Positions 1 to 7,156 of a DNA stretch of 28,324 nucleotides are shown piece after piece (position 1 is the stretch's first letter; every line of letters starts with the position of its first letter). The DNA is from Ruixingdingia sedimenti. GTDB taxonomy: Bacteria; Pseudomonadota; Alphaproteobacteria; Rhodobacterales; Rhodobacteraceae. Below the pieces are notes generated by a model. That model saw only the letters and a list, made by a program, of their open reading frames with translations. It had not been told where the DNA came from and did no database searches. The stretch covers positions 1 through 28,324 of the forward strand of contig NZ_JAVKPH010000037.1 in the NCBI RefSeq assembly GCF_031432425.1. The letters are read 5' to 3'. Position numbers and translations under genes: made by a program.

Positions 1-57
1 CGCATCGAGGACCTCATGCCCTGGCGCCACGCCCAGCCGTCAAGCCTCGCCGCATAG
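1..57 (+). CDS. Large terminase subunit, C-terminal end (partial)
   Basis: Only the last 18 codons and the TAG stop are in the window, reading RIEDLMPWRHAQPSSLAA. An acidic/aromatic tail of this kind just before a gpW-like gene and a lambda-type portal fits a lambda gpA-like large terminase, the ATPase/nuclease that packages DNA. The fragment has no catalytic motif, so the call rests mainly on gene order. The stop codon overlaps the possible ATA start of the next gene. Confidence 0.6.
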   Translation, partial: RIEDLMPWRHAQPSSLAA

Positions 58-305
58 GGCCTCGACGTCGCGCTTACGACCTTAAAGGGCTGCTCGCAGC
101 CCTCGGCCGGGCTTTCGCGAACCCTCGCCTCGAGACTGAGCACAACGGCGAGCGGGTCAAATACTCGTCCAAATACGAGATCCGCTTGGCTGCCGCAGAA
201 ATCGTCAAAGAGCTGCGCAACCGTGGCGAGCTGCGCCCTGAAGGCGGCGAACAACGCCAAGCCCCAGCCCGCCTGCTCTACACCTACAAGACGGGGACGC
301 CGTGA
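54..305 (+). CDS. gpW-like head-tail joining protein
   Basis: The open frame starts RAYDLKGLLAALGRAF and continues with a Y-S-S-K-Y-E-I segment and the helix LAAAEIVKELRNRGEL, ending at TGA 303-305. Size (about 75-83 aa), two-helix pattern and place between terminase and portal fit the lambda gpW family, which plugs the portal after packaging and prepares it for tail joining. No ATG, GTG or TTG lies in frame between position 3 and the conserved part. The best-placed candidate is ATA at 54-56, which overlaps the terminase TAG as ATAG; CTG at 21 is the other option. The stop overlaps the portal start. Family call is good; start is uncertain. Confidence 0.65.
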   Translation: MGPRRRAYDLKGLLAALGRAFANPRLETEHNGERVKYSSKYEIRLAAAEIVKELRNRGELRPEGGEQRQAPARLLYTYKTGTP

Positions 306-1831
306 TGGCTACCAAAGCACCGGCCACGGCCGCCCAGAAAACATGGTCGTTCGTCGGCCGCATCTTCCAAACCGGAAAGTCGATTCCATCCATCAAAAAC
401 ATGGACACCGACGATGGCGCGCCGCGCGTGAGCCGGACCGATGCTGACTACAAATACGCCTCCGGCGCCGGCCCAAACGCGGCCGGTCTTTCGACACTGG
501 AAAAGAACCGTGTCCGGTCGCGCCACGAATACCTGACCAACGAATACGTCCACCGCGCCAAGCAGATCCGCACGGCATACACCGTCGGCGGCGGCTTGCG
601 TCCGCACATCAAGGGCGACCCCAACCTGCAGCGCCTCTGGGACGCATTCGTCATCAACTCCGACCCAAGCGGCTTGTTGGACTTCTACGCCCAACAGGCC
701 TTGGCCTTCGGCGAACAGCTCGAAGGCGGTGAGGTCATCGCCCTGCCGCGCAACCGTCTGCCAGAAGACGGCCTGCCTGTTCCGCTCCAAATCCAGCTCC
801 TGGAAAGCGAGCACATGCCCATCGGCCGTATCGGCGGCATGCCCGACAACGCCATAGCCGGTGTCGAGCTGGACCTGCTCCAGCGCCCTGTCGCCTACTG
901 GCTCTATGACCGTCATCCGGCAGAGGGCTACGTCCTCGGCACGGGTGTGCCGTCCGTGAAGCGCTACCCGGCCGACCGGGTGTTCCACATTTTCGAGCCC
1001 ACCAGGACGGGTCAGCTGCGCGGAAGCGCTGCCCTCTCGCGGGTTCTGTCGCGCATCCGCAACGTGGAGAACTACGAGAAAGCTGACCTCATGCGCAAAG
1101 AGGTCGCGGCGCTCTTGGGTGTCGCGGTCAAAATGCCTGCGGCGGACGACGACGTGGCCAAGGTCCTCGGCCTGAAAGCAGACGACCGCGAAGAGGGCCA
1201 GACGTGGGCAATGGCTCCGCTTGAACCGGGCGGGATCTTCGGTCTGCCGCCTGGCGCCGACATCTCCGTGGTGAATCCAAACGACTCCTCGACTGGCTAC
1301 AAAGAGGCCTGGCAGACCCGCTACTTCGGCGTCGCCACTGGCCTGGGCGTCCCGTATTTCCTGCTCACAGGCGACTTCTCGAACATCGAAGAGCGCAGCC
1401 TGCGCTTCGCCATGATTGACTTCCATCGCACGGTAGAAGCTGACCGCCGCCGCCTGAACCACCAGCTCAACCGCAAGGTCTGGCGCGCGTTCTTGGATGC
1501 CGCCGAACGGGCAGGGTGGAAGCCTGCGCCTGGCAAAACGCGCGCCGACTTCGAAGTGGTTGAGTGGATTGGCGAGCCGCTGCCGCACATCCACCCGGTC
1601 CAGGAAGTTACGGCGCAGCGCGACGCCATCCGCTCCGGCTTGAAGACGTTCGCCAAGTCCCTTCAAGAGAGCGGCTCGGATCTCGAGACGTTCATCGCGG
1701 AGAAGCAGGCGGAAAACGCGCTGCTCGATGCCGCCGGCATCATCCTGGACTGCGACCCCCGCCACATCACCAAGGCCGGTGGCGCGCAGGACGCCACCGA
1801 AACTCCAACGCGCACGCAACGAACAGCCTGA
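305..1831 (+). CDS. Portal protein, lambda gpB-like
   Basis: A 508-aa protein of the lambda-type portal family, which forms the dodecameric DNA channel at one head vertex. Visible signs are an N-terminal segment with SRTDADYKYASGAG, the early NEYVHRAKQIRTAYTVGGG stretch, the GQLRGSAALSRVLSRIRNVENYEKADL helix region, and a C-terminal part with SNIEERSLRFAMIDFHRTVE typical of this family. Length is close to lambda gpB (533 aa). ATG at 305 shares bases with the TGA of the gpW-like gene (GTGATG), so translation is probably coupled; GTG 302 is a possible alternative start. Unlike lambda, no separate protease domain is fused. The first CGCAAC/GTGAATAAC element begins inside the last codons of this gene. 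Confidence 0.9.
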   Translation: MATKAPATAAQKTWSFVGRIFQTGKSIPSIKNMDTDDGAPRVSRTDADYKYASGAGPNAAGLSTLEKNRVRSRHEYLTNEYVHRAKQIRTAYTVGGGLRPHIKGDPNLQRLWDAFVINSDPSGLLDFYAQQALAFGEQLEGGEVIALPRNRLPEDGLPVPLQIQLLESEHMPIGRIGGMPDNAIAGVELDLLQRPVAYWLYDRHPAEGYVLGTGVPSVKRYPADRVFHIFEPTRTGQLRGSAALSRVLSRIRNVENYEKADLMRKEVAALLGVAVKMPAADDDVAKVLGLKADDREEGQTWAMAPLEPGGIFGLPPGADISVVNPNDSSTGYKEAWQTRYFGVATGLGVPYFLLTGDFSNIEERSLRFAMIDFHRTVEADRRRLNHQLNRKVWRAFLDAAERAGWKPAPGKTRADFEVVEWIGEPLPHIHPVQEVTAQRDAIRSGLKTFAKSLQESGSDLETFIAEKQAENALLDAAGIILDCDPRHITKAGGAQDATETPTRTQRTA

Positions 1832-1848
1832 GCCCGTGAATAACGGGG
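1815..1848 (+). promoter_or_regulatory. Putative phage late promoter P1 (before head protease)
   Basis: CGCAAC at 1815-1820, 15 nt spacer, GTGAATAACGGGG at 1836-1848, followed by AAAC. It is one of five copies in this prophage, all on the + strand. The spacing and the AAC of the upstream box resemble ECF-sigma promoters. The ATG of the protease gene is 32 nt after the GTG, leaving room for a short leader with the AAGAGG ribosome site. Function is inferred from repetition, fixed geometry and gene position. Confidence 0.7.
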
Positions 1849-1867
1849 AAACATCAAGAGGCCGCCC

Positions 1868-3088
1868 ATGTTCAACGTTTCCCGCCCCAGTGGCTTCAAG
1901 CCGTTTCTCGGAGTCACGCAAGAGCAAGCCCGCGCCAAGGGCCCGTCGCCCCTGGTCGTGAAGGACTGCTGGGATTGCGACGACGACGCGTCGGTCATTT
2001 CGACCGAGGGTGGCGTCATCGAGATTCTCTCCACCATCGGCGGCTGGGGCGTCTACGCCTCCGAGGTCATCCCGGTGCTTCGTGCCATGGATGGCGAAGG
2101 CAAGACCATCCTGGTGCGCATCAACAGCTACGGGGGCGACGTCTTCGAAGGCCTGGCAATCGCCAACACCATCGCGGACCTGAAAGCGAAGACCATCGTC
2201 GAAATCATCGGGGTTGCCGCGTCCATCGCCTCGGTCATCGCCGTTGCCGCCGACGTTGTGCGGATCCGCAAGAGCGCCCAGATGATGATTCACCGTCCGT
2301 GGGCCTGGCTCTGGGGCGAAGCGGACGAGCTGCGCAAGGCGGCCGCCCACCTGGACATGATTGAGGGCCAGCTGGTCGAGACCTACGTCGACCGGTCCAA
2401 CGGCAAGAAGTCGACCGAAGAGTTCGCCGCCGCAGTCGCTGCCGAAACCTGGATGACCGGGGCTCAGGCCGTCGAGTGGGGCCTGGCCGACGAAGTGCTG
2501 TCCAAAGCGGCCGCCGCAGTCGAACCTCTCGACGACGAGACCAAGGACGCTGCCGGTATCAAGAACGCGCCGATGGCCTTGTTCGCCTCGGCTGACGCGG
2601 AGCAGGCCCCGGCACCAGATGCCCAGCCTGAGGCCGACTCTGAAACGGCTCCCAACGCCGATGCCAACCAGGACGCGGCTTCGGCTGATGACCCACCGCC
2701 TCCGCCTCCGCCCGCTGCTGCCCCGACCCCCGACGCTGCCGGCGAAACGGACGCCGTCGAAAAAAATGCTGAACAGGACGCAACACCACCCCAAGCCCCC
2801 GTGAATAACGGGGCATACGACGACCACGCGGTCGCCGCCATTCGCTCCGCCTTCGCCCGCGCCAAGCGCCCGGAGCTGGCGGATGAGGCAATGGCAACGG
2901 GTCTGACGGTAGACCAGGCAAAGGCCAAAGCCTTTGACCTCATCGCCGCCCAGGACGCTGCCACCCAGCCTTCAACCGCGATTGTCGGCTCCGAAGGGAC
3001 GGCGGCACCAAAGGCCAAAACCCCTGACGAGGTGATGGCAGAAATCCGGGCGCAGCAGCTGGCTGCGTTCGCACCAAAGAAACGCTGA
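1868..3088 (+). CDS. Head maturation protease, ClpP/S49 fold, with scaffold-like C-terminus
   Basis: A 406-aa protein. Residues about 40-225 form a ClpP-fold domain: the ISTEGGVIEI start, NSYGGDVFEGLAIANTI, the serine site GVAASIAS (Ser119 the likely nucleophile) and MMIHRPW (His142). It should cleave scaffold and head proteins during prohead maturation, like lambda gpC. Residues about 240-310 are a low-complexity Ala/Pro/Asp linker with seven consecutive prolines, and the charged helical end (about 312-406) resembles a scaffold domain. In lambda the scaffold Nu3 is made from an internal start in C. Here promoter P2 lies at the linker/helix junction, and ATG 2891 preceded by GATGAGGCA offers an internal start for about 65 aa. 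ATG 1868 is preceded by AAGAGG. Confidence 0.88.
   Translation: MFNVSRPSGFKPFLGVTQEQARAKGPSPLVVKDCWDCDDDASVISTEGGVIEILSTIGGWGVYASEVIPVLRAMDGEGKTILVRINSYGGDVFEGLAIANTIADLKAKTIVEIIGVAASIASVIAVAADVVRIRKSAQMMIHRPWAWLWGEADELRKAAAHLDMIEGQLVETYVDRSNGKKSTEEFAAAVAAETWMTGAQAVEWGLADEVLSKAAAAVEPLDDETKDAAGIKNAPMALFASADAEQAPAPDAQPEADSETAPNADANQDAASADDPPPPPPPAAAPTPDAAGETDAVEKNAEQDATPPQAPVNNGAYDDHAVAAIRSAFARAKRPELADEAMATGLTVDQAKAKAFDLIAAQDAATQPSTAIVGSEGTAAPKAKTPDEVMAEIRAQQLAAFAPKKR
2779..2813 (+). promoter_or_regulatory. Putative phage late promoter P2 (inside protease gene, before capsid)
   Basis: CGCAAC at 2779-2784, 16 nt spacer (one more than the other copies), GTGAATAACGGGG at 2801-2813, followed by CATAC instead of AAA. 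It lies wholly inside the protease coding sequence, where the bases encode VNNG at the end of the Pro-rich linker. It would give a shorter transcript carrying the scaffold-like C-terminus and the capsid gene, raising capsid output. The GTG is in frame but has no ribosome-binding sequence. Confidence 0.6.
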
Positions 3089-3104
3089 GGCCGGGAGAAA
3101 AACG

Positions 3105-4163
3105 ATGGCTGGTATTGTTGACTTTCTGACGCAAGACACCGTCGACGGGACTCTCGTCGCGACCATGGCTGGCGTCATCCAGAAGGACCCGCTGGTTCCT
3201 TCGCAGACCCAGGAAATGGGCCTCTACTCGGCCGAGCCCATCATGGGCACCACGGTGAAGACCGAGCTGCAGGGTTCGACGATCCAACTCGTCCAGACCT
3301 CGCCTCGCACCACGGACGCCCCCACGAAGGCGAAGTCCACCCGCGACATCGTCCACTTCGAAGCGGTGCGTGTGGCCTTGGCCAAGACCTTCACCTCCGA
3401 CGAGGTTCTGAACCTCCGTCAAATCGGCACCAACGGCGACTTCATGACCCTGGAAAACTACGTCGCCCAGGAATCCCGCGATGTGCGCGCCTCCGTCCAG
3501 GCTACCCTGGAAGCCCACCGCGTGGGCGGCCTGCGCGGCTATGTGCTCGACGCTGACGGCGACGTCATCACCGACATGTGGACCAAGTATGGCGTGACCC
3601 AAGCCGACGAAGTGGGCTTCGAGCTTGACGCCGCCGCTGGCGCCGTTCCCGACCCCATCCGCCGGAAGCTCGCCAACATCACCCGCGCGCAGCGCAACGC
3701 CCTCGGCGCCCGCGCCGCTGGCGGTGTCCGCACCGTGGGTCTGGCTGGCGCTGGCTTCTTCGACGCCTTCGTGGGCTGCCGCGAGGTCCGTGAGACCTAC
3801 CTGAACCAGGTGGGCGCCTCGGAACTGCGCTCGGCCAACGCGCTGACCGGCCGCGCCGTTCAGTATGGCACCGCGACCATCTACGAATACGATGGTTTCA
3901 TCGGCAACACCCCCTTCGTGGAAGACGACGAAGTCCGCTTCTTCGTCGCCGGCGTGCCTGGCCTCTTCCGCCAGTTCTTCGCGCCCCACGACCGCGACCC
4001 GGCGATGTATCCCGGCAAGACCATCGGCCAGCCCGAATACGTCCTGCCCTTCATCGACCCCAAGGGCCGCTTCCGTGAAATCGAGTTCCAATCGAACCCG
4101 GTGACCATCTGCACGGTGCCCGCCACCCTCATCGGCGGCCGTGCCGGCGCGGTGACCCCGTAA
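3105..4163 (+). CDS. Major capsid protein, lambda gpE-like
   Basis: A 352-aa protein of the lambda gpE capsid family, close to the lambda length of 341 aa. Family-like features are the start MAGIVDFLTQDTVDGTLVA, the central helix with LENYVAQESRDVRASVQATL, the DADGDVITDMWTKYG strand pair, and the end REIEFQSNPVTICTVPATLI. It assembles as the icosahedral shell. A clear GGGAGAAA ribosome site precedes ATG 3105, 16 nt after the protease stop. No gpD-like decoration protein gene lies between protease and capsid, unlike lambda. Promoter P2 about 300 nt upstream and an intrinsic terminator 29 nt downstream suggest a separately boosted, abundant message. Confidence 0.92.
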   Translation: MAGIVDFLTQDTVDGTLVATMAGVIQKDPLVPSQTQEMGLYSAEPIMGTTVKTELQGSTIQLVQTSPRTTDAPTKAKSTRDIVHFEAVRVALAKTFTSDEVLNLRQIGTNGDFMTLENYVAQESRDVRASVQATLEAHRVGGLRGYVLDADGDVITDMWTKYGVTQADEVGFELDAAAGAVPDPIRRKLANITRAQRNALGARAAGGVRTVGLAGAGFFDAFVGCREVRETYLNQVGASELRSANALTGRAVQYGTATIYEYDGFIGNTPFVEDDEVRFFVAGVPGLFRQFFAPHDRDPAMYPGKTIGQPEYVLPFIDPKGRFREIEFQSNPVTICTVPATLIGGRAGAVTP

Positions 4164-4191
4164 TCGCGGGGCCAACCCCGGCCCAGAAAAC

Positions 4192-4221
4192 GGGGCGGCC
4201 TCCGGGCCGCCCCTTTGCTTT
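4192..4221 (+). terminator. Intrinsic terminator after capsid gene
   Basis: A perfect 9-bp GC stem (GGGGCGGCC at 4192-4200, GGCCGCCCC at 4205-4213) with loop TCCG, followed by TTTGCTTT. The broken T tract suggests partial termination, which would let some transcripts reach the minor connector genes that have no promoter copy of their own. Confidence 0.75.
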
Positions 4222-4231
4222 GGAGGAGAGC

Positions 4232-4807
4232 ATGGACGAAATCGGCGCAGAAATCCTGGACGAGTTTGGTGAGGACGCGGTCTACACGACCACGTCGGGC
4301 ACAACCTCGACTGTGCGCGCCGTCCTTCGCGACCGGGGCGCCCGTGCCCGCATTGGGCGTGGCATCGTCTTGACGTCCGACGCCACCGCCGCCGTGTCCG
4401 ACGCGCTGTCGTGGCAACGCAACGCGACCCTCACTGTGGGCGGATCCACATACCGCATAGACGCAATCCAGGTGGGCGCGCCCGGCCTGACTGAGCTGGG
4501 ACTGGTGAAGTTGTCTGGCCCCAAGGTGGAAACCGCAGGCATCTCCGACGACGTCATCTCGGAATTTGGCCGCCCCATCTCCTTCAATGGACAGACCATC
4601 CAGGCGCACATCGTGCGCACTGGCGTCGAGCGCAAAATGAACGACCGTGGAGTCATCGTGGAAACAGTCCACACCGTCGCTACCGTCCGTATCGCCGACG
4701 CCCCCGACGTGAAGCCGCGCGACCAAGTCACCATTGGCGGCCGCGTCTACTCCATCCGCTCCTGCGACCGCGACGGCTTTGGCCTCGTCGCTCTGACATT
4801 GGATTGA
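4232..4807 (+). CDS. gpFII-like head-tail connector with two tandem domains
   Basis: A 191-aa protein in the connector position between capsid and tail completion genes. It has two similar halves. Each starts with an EFG (LDEFGEDAVY near residue 9, ISEFGRPISF near 109), continues with a strand and a charged turn containing RG, then VTIGG/LTVGG-S/R-x-Y-x-I, and ends with GLVKLSG or GLVALTL. The second half resembles lambda gpFII (117 aa), the ring that joins tail to head. The first half looks like a diverged copy. ATG 4232 is preceded by GGAGGAG; a TTG at 4220 is open but lies before this site. Expression probably depends on read-through of the capsid terminator. Family call rests on repeats and synteny. 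Confidence 0.65.
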   Translation: MDEIGAEILDEFGEDAVYTTTSGTTSTVRAVLRDRGARARIGRGIVLTSDATAAVSDALSWQRNATLTVGGSTYRIDAIQVGAPGLTELGLVKLSGPKVETAGISDDVISEFGRPISFNGQTIQAHIVRTGVERKMNDRGVIVETVHTVATVRIADAPDVKPRDQVTIGGRVYSIRSCDRDGFGLVALTLD

Positions 4808-4811
4808 CGCC

Positions 4812-5348
4812 ATGGGCCGGAACAGAAAAGCAGCCGAACAATTCGCGACGTTCGAAGAGGACTTCAAGACGAGCTACCAGGCTGCGTCTGTGAAAGTTGC
4901 GCGCACATTCGGCAAGCGGATCCAGAAACAGCGCCTCGCGCAAATCGGCCCCCTTATGTCGAAGCGGCGCAAGGACGGCGTGACGTTCCGTGTGACTCGC
5001 CGTGGCGCACTGGTCCTCCTGGACCTCGCCCCCATTGCCGCCCAACAGGAATACGGCCGGGTCATCACGCCCCAGAACGTCGACTTCCTGCGCGTCCCCA
5101 TCGGGGGCGGGGACAACCGCAAGCGCCGGGACGACGACGACACGTTCTCGGTGAAGACCAAAAACGGAATCGTGGTCATGAGGGATTTGGGCGGCGGCAA
5201 GGTCGAGCCCATCGCGACCTTGCGCAAGCGCATCGTCATCAAACGCAACGACGTGAACGGCCGCTTCGCCACAATCGTTGAAGCCAACCTGCGCTCTTAC
5301 AAAGACCAGCTCGCCGACGAAATCATCAAAGGACTCTATTCGAAATGA
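4812..5348 (+). CDS. Tail completion protein, gpZ-position
   Basis: A basic 178-aa protein, helical at the start (RKAAEQFATFEEDFKTSYQAAS) and end (IVEANLRSYKDQLADEIIKG), with a middle part rich in Lys/Arg and the acidic-basic run NRKRRDDDDTF. It contains the ATLRKRIVIKRNDVNGRF segment reminiscent of DUF6441-type minor tail proteins. Its place between the FII-like connector and the tail terminator matches lambda gpZ (192 aa), needed for productive tail tips and DNA injection. It starts 4 nt after the upstream stop with no strong ribosome site, so coupling is likely, and overlaps the next gene by 4 nt. The family is not firmly recognised; the role is from position. Confidence 0.55.
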   Translation: MGRNRKAAEQFATFEEDFKTSYQAASVKVARTFGKRIQKQRLAQIGPLMSKRRKDGVTFRVTRRGALVLLDLAPIAAQQEYGRVITPQNVDFLRVPIGGGDNRKRRDDDDTFSVKTKNGIVVMRDLGGGKVEPIATLRKRIVIKRNDVNGRFATIVEANLRSYKDQLADEIIKGLYSK

Positions 5349-5776
5349 AGCATCGCCTCATCATGGCAGAACTCGAGCGCTGCCTGAAAACCATCCCCGG
5401 CCTCCGCGTCGAGCGCGACACGCGTCAACCCGAAGACCACGAGGACCTGCGCGCCAATGGGCCGCTTGCCATCCTCTACTCCGGGGAGCGCGAGAACGTG
5501 GAGCTTGGAAACGGGGACGCGTTGACTTGGGCTTGGCGCTGGCAGCTCAAGCCCATGGTCACTGTGCTGATTTCGGAACCCGACGAGGTCGCGCAGCGCG
5601 AGACGCTGGAGGAAATCGAGGACGCGTTCATCGCGGCACTCGACGCCTCCCGCCTGAATGGCAACGACCTCCTGGTCCAGGGGTCCGTGCCCAAGTGGAA
5701 AACCCTTGTCCGCCACCCCGACGAGTCCGACCTCGCTGGCATGGAGATCCTGCTCGACCTGACCTACGACCGCTGA
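5345..5776 (+). CDS. Tail terminator protein, gpU-like
   Basis: A 143-aa acidic protein with an N-terminal helix (HRLIMAELERCLKTIPGLRVERD), a WAWRWQLKPMVTVLISE strand, the helix LEEIEDAFIAALDASRL, and a final strand DLAGMEILLDLTYDR. This order fits gpU/tail-terminator proteins, which cap the tail tube once the tape measure length is reached and bind the head connector. The length is close to lambda gpU (131 aa). The start overlaps the previous stop as ATGA. It is the last gene before promoter P3, so this minor-protein group (FII, Z, U) forms its own low-output block between the capsid terminator and P3. Confidence 0.75.
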   Translation: MKHRLIMAELERCLKTIPGLRVERDTRQPEDHEDLRANGPLAILYSGERENVELGNGDALTWAWRWQLKPMVTVLISEPDEVAQRETLEEIEDAFIAALDASRLNGNDLLVQGSVPKWKTLVRHPDESDLAGMEILLDLTYDR

Positions 5777-5791
5777 TTTTTTCTCGCGCCA

Positions 5792-5825
5792 CGCAACGCC
5801 ACCGCCGGGCCCGTGAATAACGGGG
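5792..5825 (+). promoter_or_regulatory. Putative phage late promoter P3 (before tail tube)
   Basis: CGCAAC at 5792-5797, 15 nt spacer, GTGAATAACGGGG at 5813-5825, followed by AAAC. It lies entirely in the gap between the tail terminator and tail tube genes, so coding constraint cannot explain its conservation. The tube ATG is 44 nt after the GTG, with an AAGGGGA ribosome site between them. Confidence 0.75.
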
Positions 5826-5856
5826 AAACGACGGATCCACACCAAGGGGAACCCCT

Positions 5857-6603
5857 ATGTCCAAGCTGCCCAGCAAGACCCCAATCACCATCCCCGCCGG
5901 CGAGATCTTCTGGCTGCCCGATGGTGCCCTCCGCCCGTATTCGCTTGGCCATGCCAAGAAGTTCGGCTGGACACCGACGGTGTCCGCACTTCCCATCGAA
6001 ACGTCTACCACGGGCGTCAAGACAAAGATTGGCGAAGTCGAAGACTCCGTCGAAATCGCTGTGTCGCTGACCCTTCAGGAAATGCGCCCGGACATCCTGG
6101 CGATGGCCATGGCCGGGACCGAGCGTGTCTACACGCAAACCGCCGTCGTCAACCAGACCATCACCGCGACGGGCGTGAAGGCGGGTGAAATCATCAGCCT
6201 GGGCGTCCTCGACGCGACGGTCTCGCTCGTCGAAGTCGGTGGTGTTTCCACCGAAGACGGTGCCGGTTACACCCTTCTGGGCGCCGCTGGCCATGTCATC
6301 GCTCGCGTCGATGGTGACTACGAAATCACCTACAGCGCGCCGGCCATCCTGGCGAGCGCAGAACGCGCCGCCATCACACTCATGAACAACACCGGTCTGG
6401 AGGGCGTCTTTACGGTCATCCAGAAAAACCCGCAGGGCAAGCGCTACATGCTGAAGAACTTCCGCGCCACGCTGAAGCCTTCAAGCGAAATCCCGCTGCA
6501 CACCGACGGTTCGGCCCTGGCCGAAATCGAACTGAACGGCTCGGGCGTCTACAACGAAGCCCTGCCACTCACCCCCTGGGGCGAGTTGGTCGAACTGGCC
6601 TAA
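5857..6603 (+). CDS. Major tail tube protein
   Basis: A 248-aa beta-rich protein, about the length of lambda gpV (246 aa). The N-terminal part (SKLPSKTPITIPAGEIFWLP) leads into alternating strands with TKIGEVEDSVEIAVSLTLQE and a C-terminal KRYMLKNFRATLKPSSEIPL followed by an acidic LAEIELNG strand. These are usual in siphophage tube subunits that stack as hexamers around the tape measure. The gene stands alone between promoter P3 and a strong terminator, as expected for a protein needed in hundreds of copies. The start ATG has AAGGGGA upstream. No Ig-like C-terminal domain was recognised with certainty. Confidence 0.85.
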   Translation: MSKLPSKTPITIPAGEIFWLPDGALRPYSLGHAKKFGWTPTVSALPIETSTTGVKTKIGEVEDSVEIAVSLTLQEMRPDILAMAMAGTERVYTQTAVVNQTITATGVKAGEIISLGVLDATVSLVEVGGVSTEDGAGYTLLGAAGHVIARVDGDYEITYSAPAILASAERAAITLMNNTGLEGVFTVIQKNPQGKRYMLKNFRATLKPSSEIPLHTDGSALAEIELNGSGVYNEALPLTPWGELVELA

Positions 6604-6635
6604 TACCGGGGGTTTCCTCCTCCTTTACCCCGGTC

Positions 6636-6664
6636 GGGCGGTCTCCAAGGAGGCCGCCCTTTTT
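6636..6664 (+). terminator. Intrinsic terminator after tail tube gene
   Basis: A 10-bp stem (GGGCGGTCTC at 6636-6645, GAGGCCGCCC at 6650-6659, one T-G wobble) with loop CAAG, followed by five T. It closes the tail tube message. The next promoter-like element begins only 12 nt after the T run. Confidence 0.85.
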
Positions 6665-6675
6665 CATTGCCCGCG

Positions 6676-6709
6676 CGCAACCGTGGCAGGCCGCCCGTGA
6701 ATAACGGGG
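6676..6709 (+). promoter_or_regulatory. Putative phage late promoter P4 (before tail chaperones and tape measure)
   Basis: CGCAAC at 6676-6681, 15 nt spacer, GTGAATAACGGGG at 6697-6709, followed by AAAAGGGAGA, which also supplies the ribosome site for the gene at 6725. It directly follows a strong terminator, the arrangement expected of a promoter that restarts transcription for the tail assembly unit. Confidence 0.75.
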
Positions 6710-6724
6710 AAAAGGGAGACCTCC

Positions 6725-7156
6725 ATGAAATACATCGCATCATTCGACGAAATCGCCCCGCTCTCTGACCAGGTCCGCGTGCGCGGCGGCTACGTGCTCG
6801 TCAACGCGCTGGAACTGAACCAGCTCGGCGCCCTCATCTACAAGCACGCCGCACTGCAGGCTGCCTTTGGTGACAGCAAGGAAAAGACCGACCTGTTCCA
6901 GGCCATCATCTCGGGCGGCAAGGAAGTGGTCCACGATCTCGTCCGCGCTGCGACCGGGCGCGAGGGCAACATCAGCAACCTCTCCGCCTCGGAGCAAGCC
7001 AACATCATCCTTTGCTGCCTCGCCCTGACCATCCCCGAGACCGACGACGAGGTGGCCGATTTTTTGGACCAGTTCGCAGTGTTCCGGGCGAGGGCGCTTC
7101 TGGCGGTCCAAATGGCGCGGGCGAAGGGGATGGTGCCGCAGGCCAAAAAGGCCTGA
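6725..7156 (+). CDS. Tail assembly chaperone G (zero-frame product)
   Basis: A 143-aa protein just before the tape measure gene, in the position of lambda gpG. The middle is helical with GALIYKHAALQAAFG and VHDLVRAATGREGNISNLSASEQANIILCCLAL, and the end is FRARALLAVQMARAKGMVPQAKKA. In other siphophages such proteins, together with a frameshifted GT form, coat the tape measure and recruit tube subunits. The zero frame stops at TGA 7154. The -1 frame is open across this end from 7012 to 7356, and an A-rich slip site lies at 7143-7150. A good AGGGAGA ribosome site precedes ATG 6725. Confidence 0.78.
   Translation: MKYIASFDEIAPLSDQVRVRGGYVLVNALELNQLGALIYKHAALQAAFGDSKEKTDLFQAIISGGKEVVHDLVRAATGREGNISNLSASEQANIILCCLALTIPETDDEVADFLDQFAVFRARALLAVQMARAKGMVPQAKKA

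Noticed and set aside
1833..1848. CCCGT-GAATA-ACGGG palindrome in four of the repeats as a conserved RNA hairpin
   Set aside because: The fifth copy has GAA instead of CCC and loses the stem, while both boxes and the spacing stay. The stem is only 5 bp. A promoter explains all copies better.
284..2827. 847-aa open frame on the minus strand
   Set aside because: It is the shadow of the portal and protease genes in GC-rich DNA, with no ribosome site and Arg/Gly/Val-rich low-complexity sequence.
2801..3088. GTG at 2801 as start of an internal scaffold gene
   Set aside because: There is no ribosome site upstream, and the GTG is part of the repeated promoter element found elsewhere out of frame. 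ATG 2891 is the better, still unproven, candidate.
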